A stretch of 38,431 nt of DNA from Bacteroidales bacterium (GCA_004555765.1 SFHG01000040.1:1-38431), one strand, 5' to 3'. Counted from the stretch's first letter, positions 1 to 8,999 are shown. Translations and numbers: made by a program. The notes: a model not told the origin generated them from the sequence alone.

Positions 1-73
1 TATAAAAACGGAGTAAGAAACCGGACACTTCCAAATCACCCGGAAATATTTTTCGCAGGCATCCATTCAATGA

Positions 74-104
74 TTTGGTAACATAAAAAGTTTTGGTATC
101 TTTG
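74..104 (+). promoter_or_regulatory. Bacteroidota-type promoter for tRNA-Phe
   Basis: TTTG at 74-77 and TATCTTTG at 97-104 are separated by 19 bp. This matches the Bacteroidota primary sigma consensus (TTTG, about 19 bp, TAnnTTTG). It lies 75 bp upstream of the tRNA, so a leader of roughly 65 nt is expected. The leader contains a weak CCTC/GAGG inverted repeat. I see nothing recognisable in 1-73. Confidence 0.75.
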
Positions 105-178
105 CAGAGCAATTCCGAAACAGAAACGACACAAAGTTCGGACGGCATTGCTCCTCACAAAATGAAGAGGTTAATCTT

Positions 179-250
<72 letters not shown>

Positions 251-263
251 CTTCCCTCCCCCC

Positions 264-316
264 GAAGCCCCGTGTTCTTATACAATTTATAAGACGCGGG
301 GCTTCATTTTATTTCT
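264..316 (+). terminator. intrinsic terminator after tRNA-Phe
   Basis: A GAAGCCCCG... arm (264 onward) pairs with its complement ending GGGGCTTC at 305. The stem is long with an AT-rich loop, and ATTTTATTT follows. It sits 14 bp past the tRNA end. Confidence 0.8.
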
Positions 317-342
317 TTCCCCCAAACATCTGCCAACTAAAT

Positions 343-528
343 CGAGACACAGACCAAGACCTTTGCATAGCACCTCAAATGCAAAGGTCTCCACGGAAAG
401 CGGAGTTCCCCCGCATACTGAGACCTCCGTGCGAAGGTCTCAGGCCGGAAGGTCGCGTCCGTTTCGGCCGGACCAAAAAGAAATTTTAGGTCTGTATCTC
501 GTCGCATCCTATGTCGTACCAAGAAAAC
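343..528. repeat. dispersed structured repeat, copy A (nested inverted repeats)
   Basis: Outer arms CGAGACACAGACC (343-355) and GGTCTGTATCTCG (489-501) form a near-perfect inverted repeat. Between them are an 11-bp hairpin (358-368 with 379-389), a 9-bp hairpin (418-426 with 435-443) and a weaker one (451-474). CGTACCAAGAAAAC follows at 515-528. The outer arms and the CGTACC tract recur near 8918, 15890, 21124 and 29520. No open reading frame here looks real. The element fills most of the 251-726 gap between tRNA-Phe and fba. Confidence 0.7.
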
Positions 529-610
529 CTTCCGGTACCGTATCCGGTGCGAAACGCCATCCGTGACACAGTCCGGCGAAATATTGTTCAAACTACTGGT
601 TATATTGTGG

Positions 611-618
611 TATATTTG
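611..618 (+). promoter_or_regulatory. -7 box (TATATTTG), probable fba promoter
   Basis: TATATTTG matches the TAnnTTTG -7 consensus 109 bp upstream of the fba start. The nearest upstream TTG is at 584-586, which gives a spacer of 24 bp, longer than usual, so only the -7 box is well supported. Confidence 0.5.
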
Positions 619-726
619 TCCCCGGAAAGCGTAACGCGCCGCAACTTGCGCGCCGTTTCGATTGTTCTGAAGAAACGAGAGAACCGATTTTCCATTAAAA
701 ATATAACAATAAAACACAGATTGATT

Positions 727-1722
727 ATGGTAAACTATAAAGATCTCGGACTGGTCAACACCAGAGAGATGTTCAAGAAAGCCGTGGACGGAGGTTATGC
801 GATCCCGGCCTTTAACTTCAATAATATGGAGCAGCTCCAGGCCATCATCCAAGCCGTAGCTGAGACCAAATCTCCCGTCATCCTCCAGGTATCCAAAGGC
901 GCAAGAAGCTACGCCAACCAAACACTCCTCCGCTATATGGCCGAGGGTGCAGTGGCTTACGCTAAAGAACTCGGTCTCGAAAAGCCTCAGATCGTGCTTC
1001 ACCTCGACCACGGCGACTCTTTCGAGCTCGTCCGGAGTTGTATCGAAATGGGTTTCTCCAGCGTGATGATCGACGGTTCCCACCTCCCCTACGACGAAAA
1101 CGTGGCACTCACCAAGAAGGTCGTAGACTATGCCCATCAGTATGACGTCACCGTGGAAGGTGAGCTTGGAGTCCTCGCGGGCGTGGAAGACGAAGTCAGC
1201 GCCGAACACCACACGTACACCCGTCCCGAAGAAGTCATCGACTTCGTATCCAAGACCGGCGTAGACTCACTCGCCATCTCCATCGGCACTTCTCACGGCG
1301 CCAATAAGTTCACTCCCGAGCAGTGCACCCGCGATGCCGAAGGTCACCTTATTCCTCCGATGCTCCGTTTCGACATCCTCGAAGAAGTGGAAAAGAAGCT
1401 CCCCGGCTTCCCCATCGTCCTTCACGGCTCCTCTTCCGTACCCCAGGAAGACGTCGAAACCATCAACAAATACGGCGGCGCCCTCAAGGATGCCATCGGT
1501 ATTCCCGAAGAATGGTTGCGCAAAGCGGCAAAGTCTGCCGTATGCAAGATAAACATCGACTCCGACAGCCGTCTTGCGATGACTGCGGCTATCCGCAAAG
1601 TCTTCCACGACAAGCCTGCCGAGTTTGACCCCCGCAAGTACCTCGGACCGGCTCGCGACCACATGAGAGACCTCTACGCGCATAAGATCAAGAACGTCCT
1701 CGGGTCAGACAACAAGCTCTAA
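727..1722 (+). CDS. fba: class II fructose-1,6-bisphosphate aldolase
   Basis: This 331-residue cytoplasmic enzyme cleaves fructose-1,6-bisphosphate to DHAP and glyceraldehyde-3-phosphate in glycolysis and runs in reverse for gluconeogenesis. The class II TIM barrel is clear. The HLDHGDSFE stretch (residues about 92-100) carries the metal-binding His and catalytic Asp, VEGELG provides a metal-site Glu, GTSHGANKF is the phosphate loop, and HGSSSVP carries a further metal-binding His. The frame is open upstream to 511, but I chose the ATG at 727 because the protein there begins MVNYKDLGLV, as family members do, and the upstream stretch is non-homologous and overlaps the promoter. No Shine-Dalgarno is present, which is normal for this phylum. 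It is probably monocistronic: its own promoter lies upstream and a strong terminator follows. Confidence 0.96.
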   Translation: MVNYKDLGLVNTREMFKKAVDGGYAIPAFNFNNMEQLQAIIQAVAETKSPVILQVSKGARSYANQTLLRYMAEGAVAYAKELGLEKPQIVLHLDHGDSFELVRSCIEMGFSSVMIDGSHLPYDENVALTKKVVDYAHQYDVTVEGELGVLAGVEDEVSAEHHTYTRPEEVIDFVSKTGVDSLAISIGTSHGANKFTPEQCTRDAEGHLIPPMLRFDILEEVEKKLPGFPIVLHGSSSVPQEDVETINKYGGALKDAIGIPEEWLRKAAKSAVCKINIDSDSRLAMTAAIRKVFHDKPAEFDPRKYLGPARDHMRDLYAHKIKNVLGSDNKL

Positions 1723-1753
1723 GCGGCTTTCCGGAACTTTTCGGATAAAATAA

Positions 1754-1792
1754 AAGCCGAAGTCTTGCACTTGCAGGACTTCGGCTCTTTTT
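1754..1792. terminator. bidirectional terminator between fba and the convergent barrel gene
   Basis: AGCCGAAGTC (1754-1763) pairs with GACTTCGGCT (1777-1786). The + side is followed by CTTTTT. Read on the - strand the stem is followed by TTTATTTTA. It can serve both convergent genes, which end at 1722 and 1811. Confidence 0.85.
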
Positions 1793-1810
1793 GGCACAAT
1801 AGGTATCGCC

Positions 1811-4555
1811 TTAGAATCGCAAAGGACGACGACCTCCTCCGTACCCACCGGGGCCTCTGCGTCCGGCTTCGGACTGCGGTGCCCCGCCCCCGAAATTATT
1901 GAATCGGTAAGTAAAAGTGAGCATAAAGTAGCTCGTGATGCCGTTCACGTTTTGGTCTACGATGCTATTGGCAGAGATGGTACGTGTATATGTGGTTCTC
2001 TGACGGAGAAGGTCGTAGGCACTAAGCTCAAGGGAAGCACTCTTATCGCTGAGGAAAGCCCACGACAGAGAGGCATCCCAGAGCCACAGCCGGCGGTTAA
2101 AAGCGTCGTTATAGCCCGAGGCGTCTTGATACGAGAGACGTGAAGTGAGGGAGAGATCCAAAGGAAGCGTCCAAACGAGTTCGTTGAAGATATTGTAGTC
2201 ATAGGTCGTGCGGTTCAGTTCCGTAGAGATGGAGTTTTTGGCACTCTGCACAGAAAGGAATACCCCCGTCGTTGCCTGGAGATTGTCTCCGCTCCAGGTA
2301 AAGCGTTGGGCGAGATGGGGGCGGAAGGTATCTGCTGTATTGAGCGCGTCATTGACATACGCCTTACTGCGATTATAGGAGAGGTTACCAAAAGTAAAAC
2401 TTGTCCACTTACTCTTCGCCCCTCCGATAGGGGTATTGACACTGAAGCCGAGCCACAGGTTTCTCAGTCCGTCTACGTTTTCGTAAGTGTTTACGCTCGC
2501 CCCGGTCGACTTGTCGATGGTTCTCTTCGAGATGACGGCATCGTTGGTGAAGCTTGCGTTACCGAAGAGACCGAAGCTCTGTCTCTGAGCCCGGCGGTTA
2601 AATTGGACATTCGCGCGAAGACTGTGGGAGAAAGAGGGAAGGAGGTCGGGGTTACCCACGGTGGTGGAGAGGGGCGAGTTAATGATCGGGACGTTATTGA
2701 GCTGCATCATAGAGGGCTGCGTAGTCCGGCCGTTGTAGCGCACCATCACCCTCAGCGTGTCGGTGGGTCGGATGTCGACTGTGAATGTGGGCGCATAGTT
2801 CCAGACCGTCCGGGACTTATCGAACGTCGTCTCGAGACCGTTGCTTGTCGTCGTATGGGTCATTGTCGGTGAGGCCTCGAAGCCTGCGTAGATATTGCTT
2901 TTTTTCAAAAAAGAGTACCTTACCCGGAAGCCGAAGCGGTGTACCATATTCTCATTCGTGGAGCCCCTTGAGTAATCGGTGTCGAGGACGGTGTACTCGC
3001 CCGAGGTGTCCTTATTGTACGCGAATTGGTTGTTGTACCTGTTTTGGGCGTCAAGGCGGTAATTGAGTTGGAGTGCCCACGTGCTGTTAAAGGGTTCGAG
3101 GTAGGAGGCGCGCACGCCGTAGCCCAGGTTCGAGTCATCGGTGGTGGTACGCTGGTCTATGACTTCTTTTGTCCCCTTGGAGAGGAAGTCGGTCAGTGAG
3201 TTTTTGATGCCGAAACCGTTGCTTTTCCCGTAGTTTCCCGCCGCACGCACGTATATATTCCGCCCAAGGTCATTGAAGGTGTGTCTGAAGTGCAGTTCCA
3301 CATCCGCGTTTATGTCGTCCGTCTGTCCGAATTGTCGGCTGTTGCCCCTGTTGATGAGCTCTCCCGCATCGTTCGTTGTGGTGAAATCATCTTGATTATT
3401 CGATGTCGTCCTGCGCCAATCGAAAGAGGGCCGGGCGATAATGCTTGTGCGCTCTGAGGGGTTCCACTCGAGGCGGGTCATAGCTTCGGCGGACTTGCGG
3501 TTGGAGAAGTTGTTGTAGCTCCGGTTTTCGTAGGTTGAATTTTGGTCTCCGAGGAAGTTCTGTGTATTTACCGACCCGATGGTGGAGTTGTCGTTGTCGT
3601 GGTATTCGGCCTCAGCCGTCATCTGCACTTTGTCTCCAAACTTATTGTCATAGTTGAAGCCCAGCGACCGCGTCGTCCGGTCTCCGCGTCCGCGACGCAC
3701 GCCGTCGATGTTATTGAGGTTACCGAGAAGCGTGTACCTTGCGTCCCCGTTGAAGTAATTGACGTTGGCCTGGGTATTGTACCGCTTCCGGGTGCCATAG
3801 CCGGCGGTGAGGTTTGCGAGGATCCCCTTCTTTTTGTCCTCCTTCACATTCAAGTTAAGGACTTTCACTCTCTCGCCGTCATCCACGCCGGTCAGTCGGG
3901 CTTGATCCGACTTTTTGTCCACCACCTGGACGTTCTTAATCATATTGGACGGGAGATTTCGGGTGGCCATCGTGGGATTGCTCGAAAAGAAGTCCCTACC
4001 GTCGAGCTCTATTCTTTCGATTGATTCGCCGTTGTAAGTGATGTTGCCATCGTCATCTATCTCCATTCCGGGGATTTTGCGGAGCAAGTCCTCGACATTG
4101 GCGTTTTGCTGGGTGCGAAACGCATCGGCATTAAACTGCACCGTATCCGTCTTCATCACCACGGGAGTAGCCTGCCCCACCACCTGCACCTCTTTGAGTG
4201 CGGTGGCGGAGGGGCTGAGGGTAATGGTTCCCATATTTTTGTTTTCGCTGCCGACGGTCACTTTCGTGAAATAGTCCGCATACCCCACATAGGAGACTTG
4301 GAGGAGGTAAGTCCCGGGCTTGATTGCCGAGAGCTTGAAACGGCCGTTCGTGTCGGAGAGTGACCCTTTGACGAGGACAGAGTCTTTTGGCTGAAGGAGC
4401 TTGACGCCGGCGGCGATCATCCATTCCTTTTGCTCCCCGTCATAGATCCGGCCGGTCAGGGAACCGGAGTGGGTTTGCGCCTTCAAAAAGAGGGCACTCG
4501 TCCAGAATAAGAGTATCGAAAGTAAAGCTTTGTGGAGTAAATCGCGCGAGTGCAT
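1811..4555 (-). CDS. TonB-dependent-receptor-like outer membrane beta-barrel protein
   Basis: This 914-residue outer-membrane protein has the order: signal peptide (residues about 1-26, ending LFLKA-Q), carboxypeptidase-regulatory-like beta-sandwich (GSLTGRIYDG to about 100), a plug-like domain (VQFNADAFRTQQNANVEDLLRKIPG..., about 120-240), then a long barrel of alternating aromatic/polar strands ending in LRF. This architecture fits the OMP beta-barrel family related to TonB receptors (PF14905-like). No SusD partner is adjacent, so it is not an obvious SusC, and the substrate is unknown. The frame is open to 4633, but that start would place 26 charged residues before the signal peptide, so the ATG at 4555 is preferred. 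An unusual Gly/Arg-rich segment (about the last 25 residues) precedes the terminal Phe. I found no clear promoter upstream. Confidence 0.88.
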   Translation of the reverse strand: MHSRDLLHKALLSILLFWTSALFLKAQTHSGSLTGRIYDGEQKEWMIAAGVKLLQPKDSVLVKGSLSDTNGRFKLSAIKPGTYLLQVSYVGYADYFTKVTVGSENKNMGTITLSPSATALKEVQVVGQATPVVMKTDTVQFNADAFRTQQNANVEDLLRKIPGMEIDDDGNITYNGESIERIELDGRDFFSSNPTMATRNLPSNMIKNVQVVDKKSDQARLTGVDDGERVKVLNLNVKEDKKKGILANLTAGYGTRKRYNTQANVNYFNGDARYTLLGNLNNIDGVRRGRGDRTTRSLGFNYDNKFGDKVQMTAEAEYHDNDNSTIGSVNTQNFLGDQNSTYENRSYNNFSNRKSAEAMTRLEWNPSERTSIIARPSFDWRRTTSNNQDDFTTTNDAGELINRGNSRQFGQTDDINADVELHFRHTFNDLGRNIYVRAAGNYGKSNGFGIKNSLTDFLSKGTKEVIDQRTTTDDSNLGYGVRASYLEPFNSTWALQLNYRLDAQNRYNNQFAYNKDTSGEYTVLDTDYSRGSTNENMVHRFGFRVRYSFLKKSNIYAGFEASPTMTHTTTSNGLETTFDKSRTVWNYAPTFTVDIRPTDTLRVMVRYNGRTTQPSMMQLNNVPIINSPLSTTVGNPDLLPSFSHSLRANVQFNRRAQRQSFGLFGNASFTNDAVISKRTIDKSTGASVNTYENVDGLRNLWLGFSVNTPIGGAKSKWTSFTFGNLSYNRSKAYVNDALNTADTFRPHLAQRFTWSGDNLQATTGVFLSVQSAKNSISTELNRTTYDYNIFNELVWTLPLDLSLTSRLSYQDASGYNDAFNRRLWLWDASLSWAFLSDKSASLELSAYDLLRQRTTYTRTISANSIVDQNVNGITSYFMLTFTYRFNNFGGGAPQSEAGRRGPGGYGGGRRPLRF

Positions 4556-4743
4556 AAGTGTTGAGAGGGGAGAGATTGGATCAAATTCCTTTGTATTCTT
4601 TATTTTAGTCGGTAGGGTTCGATCGCTATCCATAGCGTCCGAGACCCCTTTTTGATACCGAAAACGGGAAAAGGTTTAACCCATGTTCAAAACCCGGGCG
4701 CTTATTGCTCCGCAAAAGATTCCCGACATACCGGCTGAAAACA

Positions 4744-5096
4744 GTCGACTAATCCGCTCGAATTAGTCGACTAATTTCCAAGAATTAGTCGACTAATTTT
4801 TCAAAACAGTCGACTAATCTCCAAGAACAGGTCGACCCGTCTGTCTGAATAGGTCGACCTATTTGCCCGAATATGTCGACCTATTTGCCCGAATATGTCG
4901 ACCTATTTGCCGAAATATGTCGACCTATTCGCCGGAAACCCTCGACCCTTTCGCCGGAAACCCTCGACCCTTTCGCCGGAAACCCTCGACCCTTTCGCCG
5001 GAAACCCCCCGGGCCTTTTCGGTCGAAAAGGTCGACCTATTCTCCGAAAACACTCGACCTATTTGCCGGAAGCACCCGATCTCAATCATCTAACCG
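4744..5096. repeat. array of 16 palindromic 22-bp repeats upstream of lon
   Basis: Units begin at 4744, 4766, 4788, 4809, 4831, 4853, 4875, 4897, 4919, 4941, 4963, 4985, 5007, 5031, 5053 and 5075. Spacing is 22 bp with only two exceptions (21 and 24). Most units open with GTCGAC or CTCGAC. Early units carry the palindrome ATTAGTCGACTAAT and the unit at 4853 carries ATAGGTCGACCTAT, so the arms change together. The rest of the unit is roughly TTTnCCnGAAA. The array fills most of the divergent gap between the barrel gene and lon, and ends 8 bp before the lon -7 box. No coding potential is evident despite three short overlapping open frames. Confidence 0.95.
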
Positions 5097-5104
5097 AAAA
5101 GCGG

Positions 5105-5112
5105 TACCTTTG
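5105..5112 (+). promoter_or_regulatory. -7 box (TACCTTTG), probable lon promoter
   Basis: TACCTTTG matches TAnnTTTG. The position expected for the -33 element falls inside the last unit of the 22-bp array and has no TTTG there. The predicted leader is about 105 nt. A promoter of this strength without a -33 may need an activator, which the adjacent repeats could supply; that is inference. Confidence 0.6.
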
Positions 5113-5223
5113 CAATCGGAGATGGCACGGCATTTGCCATACCTGACTTAGTAAGATTGAACTACCAAATCGTGCGCCCGGCATTCGCCCCGCACCCAAA
5201 ACGATACCTGTTTATTATATTAT

Positions 5224-7746
5224 ATGGACGACGAAATAGATTTCCCCGACAACGATAATTTGCTCCGAAAGAGACTTCCCATGATCTTACCGGACGACGA
5301 GGGGATTATGAGCGGGCTGATTAATTTCGGCACGCTTCCCAAGACACTCCCCATCCTCACCCTTAGGGACAATGTACTCTTCCCGAGAGTCGCCATACCG
5401 GTCCTTATCGGGAGAGAAAAGACGCACCGTCTCCTTTCCTACATAGAGGAAGCCCCGAATAAGCACGTCCTCGTGGTCGCCCAAAGAGATGCGGACATTG
5501 AAGACCCCGCCCCGAAAGACCTCGTGGAGACAGGGACGGTGGCCGAAGTCGTCCGCATCATGCAGATCGATGACGAGCTCACCACAATCATCCTCCAGGG
5601 CAAACGGCTCATCAAACTCGGACGCCTCACACAGCACGACCCCTTTATGCGGGCCTATTTCGAGGAAGTCCCCGAAACCAAGCCCCGCAAAAGCGACGAA
5701 GAGTACCGCGAGCTCGGCTCTTCCATTCTCGAGACAATGGTGGAAATCCTCCGAATGCGCGGGGATGCTCCGACCCCCTTCATAGAATCGCTTCAGTCCC
5801 TGAAGAGCACGGAGACGATTGTGAACTTCGCCTCCAACAACTTCCCCGACACGGTGGAAGACAAGCTCGGACTTTTGCTCGACACGAACTACAAGCAGAG
5901 GGGATTTCAAGTCCACAAGCTGCTCAATAAAATCAAACTCCAAGAAGAGCTCCGCAAAGACATCCTCGAGAGAACACACTACGAGATGGACAAGCAGCAG
6001 AAAGAGTACTTCCTGCAGCAACAGATGCGGATGATCAAAAAGGAAATCAACGACTCCGCAGACGACGACTCCGCAGAGCTCCTCGAACGCGCCTCGAAGA
6101 AGAAATGGAGCGCCGAAGTGCAGGACAGCTTTGAGAAAGAGGTCAAGAAACTCCAGCGTATGCCCTCCCAGAGCCCCGACTACTCCATACAGATCCAATA
6201 CCTCGAGACACTCTTGGACCTGCCGTGGAACGAGTACACGGAGGATTCTTTCGACATCAACAAAGCGAAAGCCGTCTTGGACAAAGACCACTTCGGACTC
6301 GAGAAGGTCAAAGAGCGCATCCTCGAACACCTCTCCGTCCTCAAACTCAAGGGCAATATGCACGCGCCCATACTCTGTCTCTACGGTCCTCCGGGCGTTG
6401 GCAAGACCTCGCTCGGCAGAAGCATAGCAGAGGCCCTGGGACGCAAGTATGTGCGCATCTCCCTCGGCGGACTCCACGACGAAGCCGAGATCAGAGGACA
6501 CCGCCGTACCTACATCGGAGCCATGCCCGGTCGCCTCATCAAAGGGTTCCTCAAAGCCGGGAGCTCCAACCCCGTCTTCGTCCTCGACGAAGTCGACAAA
6601 CTCGGTTCCGACTACAAAGGCGACCCCTCCTCCGCACTCCTCGAAGTCCTCGACCCCGAGCAGAACAACACGTTCCACGACAACTACCTCGACCTCGACT
6701 ACGACCTGTCGCAGACGCTGTTTATAGCGACCGCCAATAACGTCGGAGAGATACCCGACGCCCTTCGTGACCGTATGGAGATGATCGAAGTGACAGGGTA
6801 CATCCAGGAAGAAAAGACAGAGATCGCATCACGCCACCTTCTACCCAAAGCGCTCAAGCAGGTGGGTCTCAAGCCGAGTGCCATTAAGATCGCCAAGCCG
6901 ACGATAGACGAGATCATCGAGTTTTACACCCGTGAGAGCGGCGTGCGTGAGCTCGATAAGCGCATCAATGAGATTATAAGAAAGGCGGTCAAAGATGCCG
7001 CTATGGAGAAAGAAAACGTAGAGGACTATTTCCCCATCAAGGTCGGCAAGACGGATCTCGAGCATTACCTCGGGCAGAAAAAGTACATCCGTGAACGCTA
7101 CGACGGCAATAAGTACGCAGGCGTCGTCACCGGCTTGGCTTGGACAAGCGTCGGAGGCGAGATACTGCTCGTCGAGAGTGCCCCGTCTCCCTCCAAGTCC
7201 GGCAAGATGAGCATCACCGGCAATCTCGGAGACGTCATGAAAGAGTCCGCCGTACTTGCCCTCGAGTACCTCAAGAGCCACGCACACCTCTACGACATAC
7301 CCACGGAGATCTTCGACTACTGGAACGTCCACATCCACGTCCCGGAGGGTGCCATCCCCAAAGACGGACCCAGCGCCGGCATCACCATAGTCACCTCACT
7401 TGTCAGCACCTTCACGCAGCGCAAAGTGAAGCCCAATATCGCGATGACGGGAGAGATAACGCTTCGGGGCAAAGTACTTCCCGTGGGCGGCATCCGGGAG
7501 AAGATCCTCGCAGCCAAGCGTGCCGGCATCACGACAATTATCCTCTGCAAGGAAAACGAGCGGGACGTCAAGGAAATCAAGCCCGTCTACCTCGAAGGGC
7601 TCGACTTCATCTACGTATCCGACATCAAAGAAGTCATCGACCACGCCCTCAGTGACGAGACGGTCTCTCACCCCATCGACCTTATGGCGCGCATCAAAGA
7701 AGCTCAGAAGCCCGCCCAAACCCCTAACGACTCAAAACAGCAATAA
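5224..7746 (+). CDS. lon: ATP-dependent protease Lon (endopeptidase La)
   Basis: This 840-residue cytoplasmic AAA+ serine protease degrades misfolded and regulatory proteins. An N-terminal substrate domain (from about residue 40, TLPILTLRDNVLFPRVAIP) is followed by a coiled-coil region (KQQKEYFLQQQMRMIKKE). Next comes the AAA+ module with Walker A GPPGVGKTS (about 388-396) and Walker B VFVLDEVDK (about 451). The C-terminal protease domain has the catalytic dyad Ser717 (in PKDGPSAGI) and Lys760 (in GGIREK). Length and motifs are complete for the family. The start is the ATG after an AT-rich leader. ychF follows after 9 bp, so the two are probably co-transcribed. The 22-bp palindrome array upstream is a candidate regulatory region. 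Confidence 0.98.
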   Translation: MDDEIDFPDNDNLLRKRLPMILPDDEGIMSGLINFGTLPKTLPILTLRDNVLFPRVAIPVLIGREKTHRLLSYIEEAPNKHVLVVAQRDADIEDPAPKDLVETGTVAEVVRIMQIDDELTTIILQGKRLIKLGRLTQHDPFMRAYFEEVPETKPRKSDEEYRELGSSILETMVEILRMRGDAPTPFIESLQSLKSTETIVNFASNNFPDTVEDKLGLLLDTNYKQRGFQVHKLLNKIKLQEELRKDILERTHYEMDKQQKEYFLQQQMRMIKKEINDSADDDSAELLERASKKKWSAEVQDSFEKEVKKLQRMPSQSPDYSIQIQYLETLLDLPWNEYTEDSFDINKAKAVLDKDHFGLEKVKERILEHLSVLKLKGNMHAPILCLYGPPGVGKTSLGRSIAEALGRKYVRISLGGLHDEAEIRGHRRTYIGAMPGRLIKGFLKAGSSNPVFVLDEVDKLGSDYKGDPSSALLEVLDPEQNNTFHDNYLDLDYDLSQTLFIATANNVGEIPDALRDRMEMIEVTGYIQEEKTEIASRHLLPKALKQVGLKPSAIKIAKPTIDEIIEFYTRESGVRELDKRINEIIRKAVKDAAMEKENVEDYFPIKVGKTDLEHYLGQKKYIRERYDGNKYAGVVTGLAWTSVGGEILLVESAPSPSKSGKMSITGNLGDVMKESAVLALEYLKSHAHLYDIPTEIFDYWNVHIHVPEGAIPKDGPSAGITIVTSLVSTFTQRKVKPNIAMTGEITLRGKVLPVGGIREKILAAKRAGITTIILCKENERDVKEIKPVYLEGLDFIYVSDIKEVIDHALSDETVSHPIDLMARIKEAQKPAQTPNDSKQQ

Positions 7747-7755
7747 TCAAACGAT

Positions 7756-8856
7756 ATGTCCCTCCAATGCGGTATCGTGGGACTGCCCAACGTAGGCAAG
7801 TCCACGCTTTTCAACTCCCTCTCTAATGCAAAAGCCTACGCCGCGAACTTCCCCTTCGCGACCATAGAACCAAACCTCGGCGTAATCTCTGTGCCGGACA
7901 AAAGGCTCACCGAGCTCGCCGAACTCGTCCACCCCGAGAAAATCGTCCCCACAACGGTCGAAATCGTCGACATCGCCGGTCTCGTGAAAGGGGCATCCAA
8001 GGGCGAGGGTCTGGGCAATAAGTTCCTCGCAAACATTAGAGAGACAGATGCCGTCATTCACGTCCTCCGATGCTTCGACGACCCCAACGTGACCCACGTG
8101 GACGGCTCCATCGACCCCGTCAGAGACAAAGGAGTCATTGACACGGAGCTTCAGTTCAAGGACCTCGAAACTGTCGAAGCGCGGATGAAGAAAGTCGAGC
8201 GTCAGGCCAAAGGTGGCGAAAAAGAGGCCAAGATTCTCTACGGTCTCCTTGAGCGGTACCACGACGCGCTCATTCAGGGCAAAAGTGCACGCACCGTCCC
8301 CTTCGAGAGCGACGAAGAAGAGAGCCTCTCACGCGACCTCTTCCTCCTCACCACCAAGCCCGTACTCTACGTCTGCAACGTGGACGAAGCCTCCGTACTC
8401 TCCGGCAATAAGCACGTGGATGCCGTCCGAGAAGCAGTTAAGGACGAAAACGCCGAAGTCCTCGTACTTGCCGCCCAGGCGGAAGCCGACATCGCAGAGC
8501 TTGACACGTTTGAGGAGCGGAAAGAGTTCCTCGAAGCCTTGGGGCTCGAAGAGAGTGGTGTCGACCGTCTCATCCGACACGCCTACCGGCTCCTCAATCT
8601 CGAGACCTTCTTCACCGCAGGACCTATGGAAGTCCGGGCTTGGACCTACAAGAAAGGCAGCAAAGCACCCAAGTGCGCCGGTGTCATCCACACCGACTTC
8701 GAGAAAGGATTCATCCGCGCCGAGGTCATCAAATACGACGACTACATCAAGTACGGCTCAGAGCTTGCGGTAAAAGAGGCGGGTAAGCTCAACGTGGAAG
8801 GCAAAGACTACATCGTCCGGGACGGCGACATTATGCACTTCCGCTTCAACGTCTGA
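7756..8856 (+). CDS. ychF: redox-responsive ATPase YchF (OLA1 family)
   Basis: This 366-residue translation-factor GTPase-fold protein is known in the family to bind ribosomes and prefer ATP over GTP. GLPNVGKST (residues 8-16) is the P-loop and DIAGLVKGASKGEGLGNKF is the G3/switch region. CNVDE stands in place of the NKxD guanine motif, which explains the ATP preference. A coiled-coil insertion (KDLETVEARMKKVERQAKG) and the C-terminal TGS domain (AWTYKKGSKAPKCAGVIH to the end MHFRFNV) complete it. It starts 9 bp after lon and ends before a strong terminator, so lon-ychF looks like one transcription unit. Confidence 0.97.
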   Translation: MSLQCGIVGLPNVGKSTLFNSLSNAKAYAANFPFATIEPNLGVISVPDKRLTELAELVHPEKIVPTTVEIVDIAGLVKGASKGEGLGNKFLANIRETDAVIHVLRCFDDPNVTHVDGSIDPVRDKGVIDTELQFKDLETVEARMKKVERQAKGGEKEAKILYGLLERYHDALIQGKSARTVPFESDEEESLSRDLFLLTTKPVLYVCNVDEASVLSGNKHVDAVREAVKDENAEVLVLAAQAEADIAELDTFEERKEFLEALGLEESGVDRLIRHAYRLLNLETFFTAGPMEVRAWTYKKGSKAPKCAGVIHTDFEKGFIRAEVIKYDDYIKYGSELAVKEAGKLNVEGKDYIVRDGDIMHFRFNV

Positions 8857-8917
8857 CCACGCGGGGCATTCCGGCACGGAGATGCCACAGAAGAGACCAC
8901 GGGCAGGAGAGAAAGAA

Positions 8918-8999
8918 GGTACGTACCAAGAAACTTTTTTCTGCCCGTATGCTTTAAGGACGAGATACAGGCCAAAGATTTTACTTTGGTCTGTATCTC
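8918..8999 (+). repeat. dispersed repeat, copy B
   Basis: The palindrome GGTACGTACC (8918-8927) is followed by AAGAAAC, then by the hairpin arms GAGATACAGGCC and GGTCTGTATCTC (8962-8999). The arms match those of the element at 343-501, but here they are separated by only a short loop. The copy is oriented with GGTACGTACC on the gene side and the hairpin distal, as in the copies at 15890 and 29520. Confidence 0.75.

Noticed and set aside
337..1212. 291-codon open frame on - across fba
   Set aside because: Antisense shadow of the well-supported aldolase, with no recognisable motif.
1811..4555. SusC-type glycan utilisation locus
   Set aside because: No SusD, sensor or glycosidase gene is adjacent, and the protein resembles the broader plug-plus-barrel family.
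4744..5096. CRISPR array
   Set aside because: Repeats are contiguous with no unique spacers of 30-40 bp, and no cas genes are nearby.
4863..5151. Three short repeat proteins (PEYVDLFA/ETLDPFAG type) in the 22-bp array
   Set aside because: 22 is not a multiple of 3, so the peptide repeats follow from the DNA repeat read in all three frames. DNA-level dyad covariation explains the sequence better.
5287..6678. 463-codon open frame antisense to lon
   Set aside because: It is a shadow of the GC-biased lon codons. It is rich in repetitive Val/Glu/Asp/Leu, has no domain, and lon is complete in the other strand.
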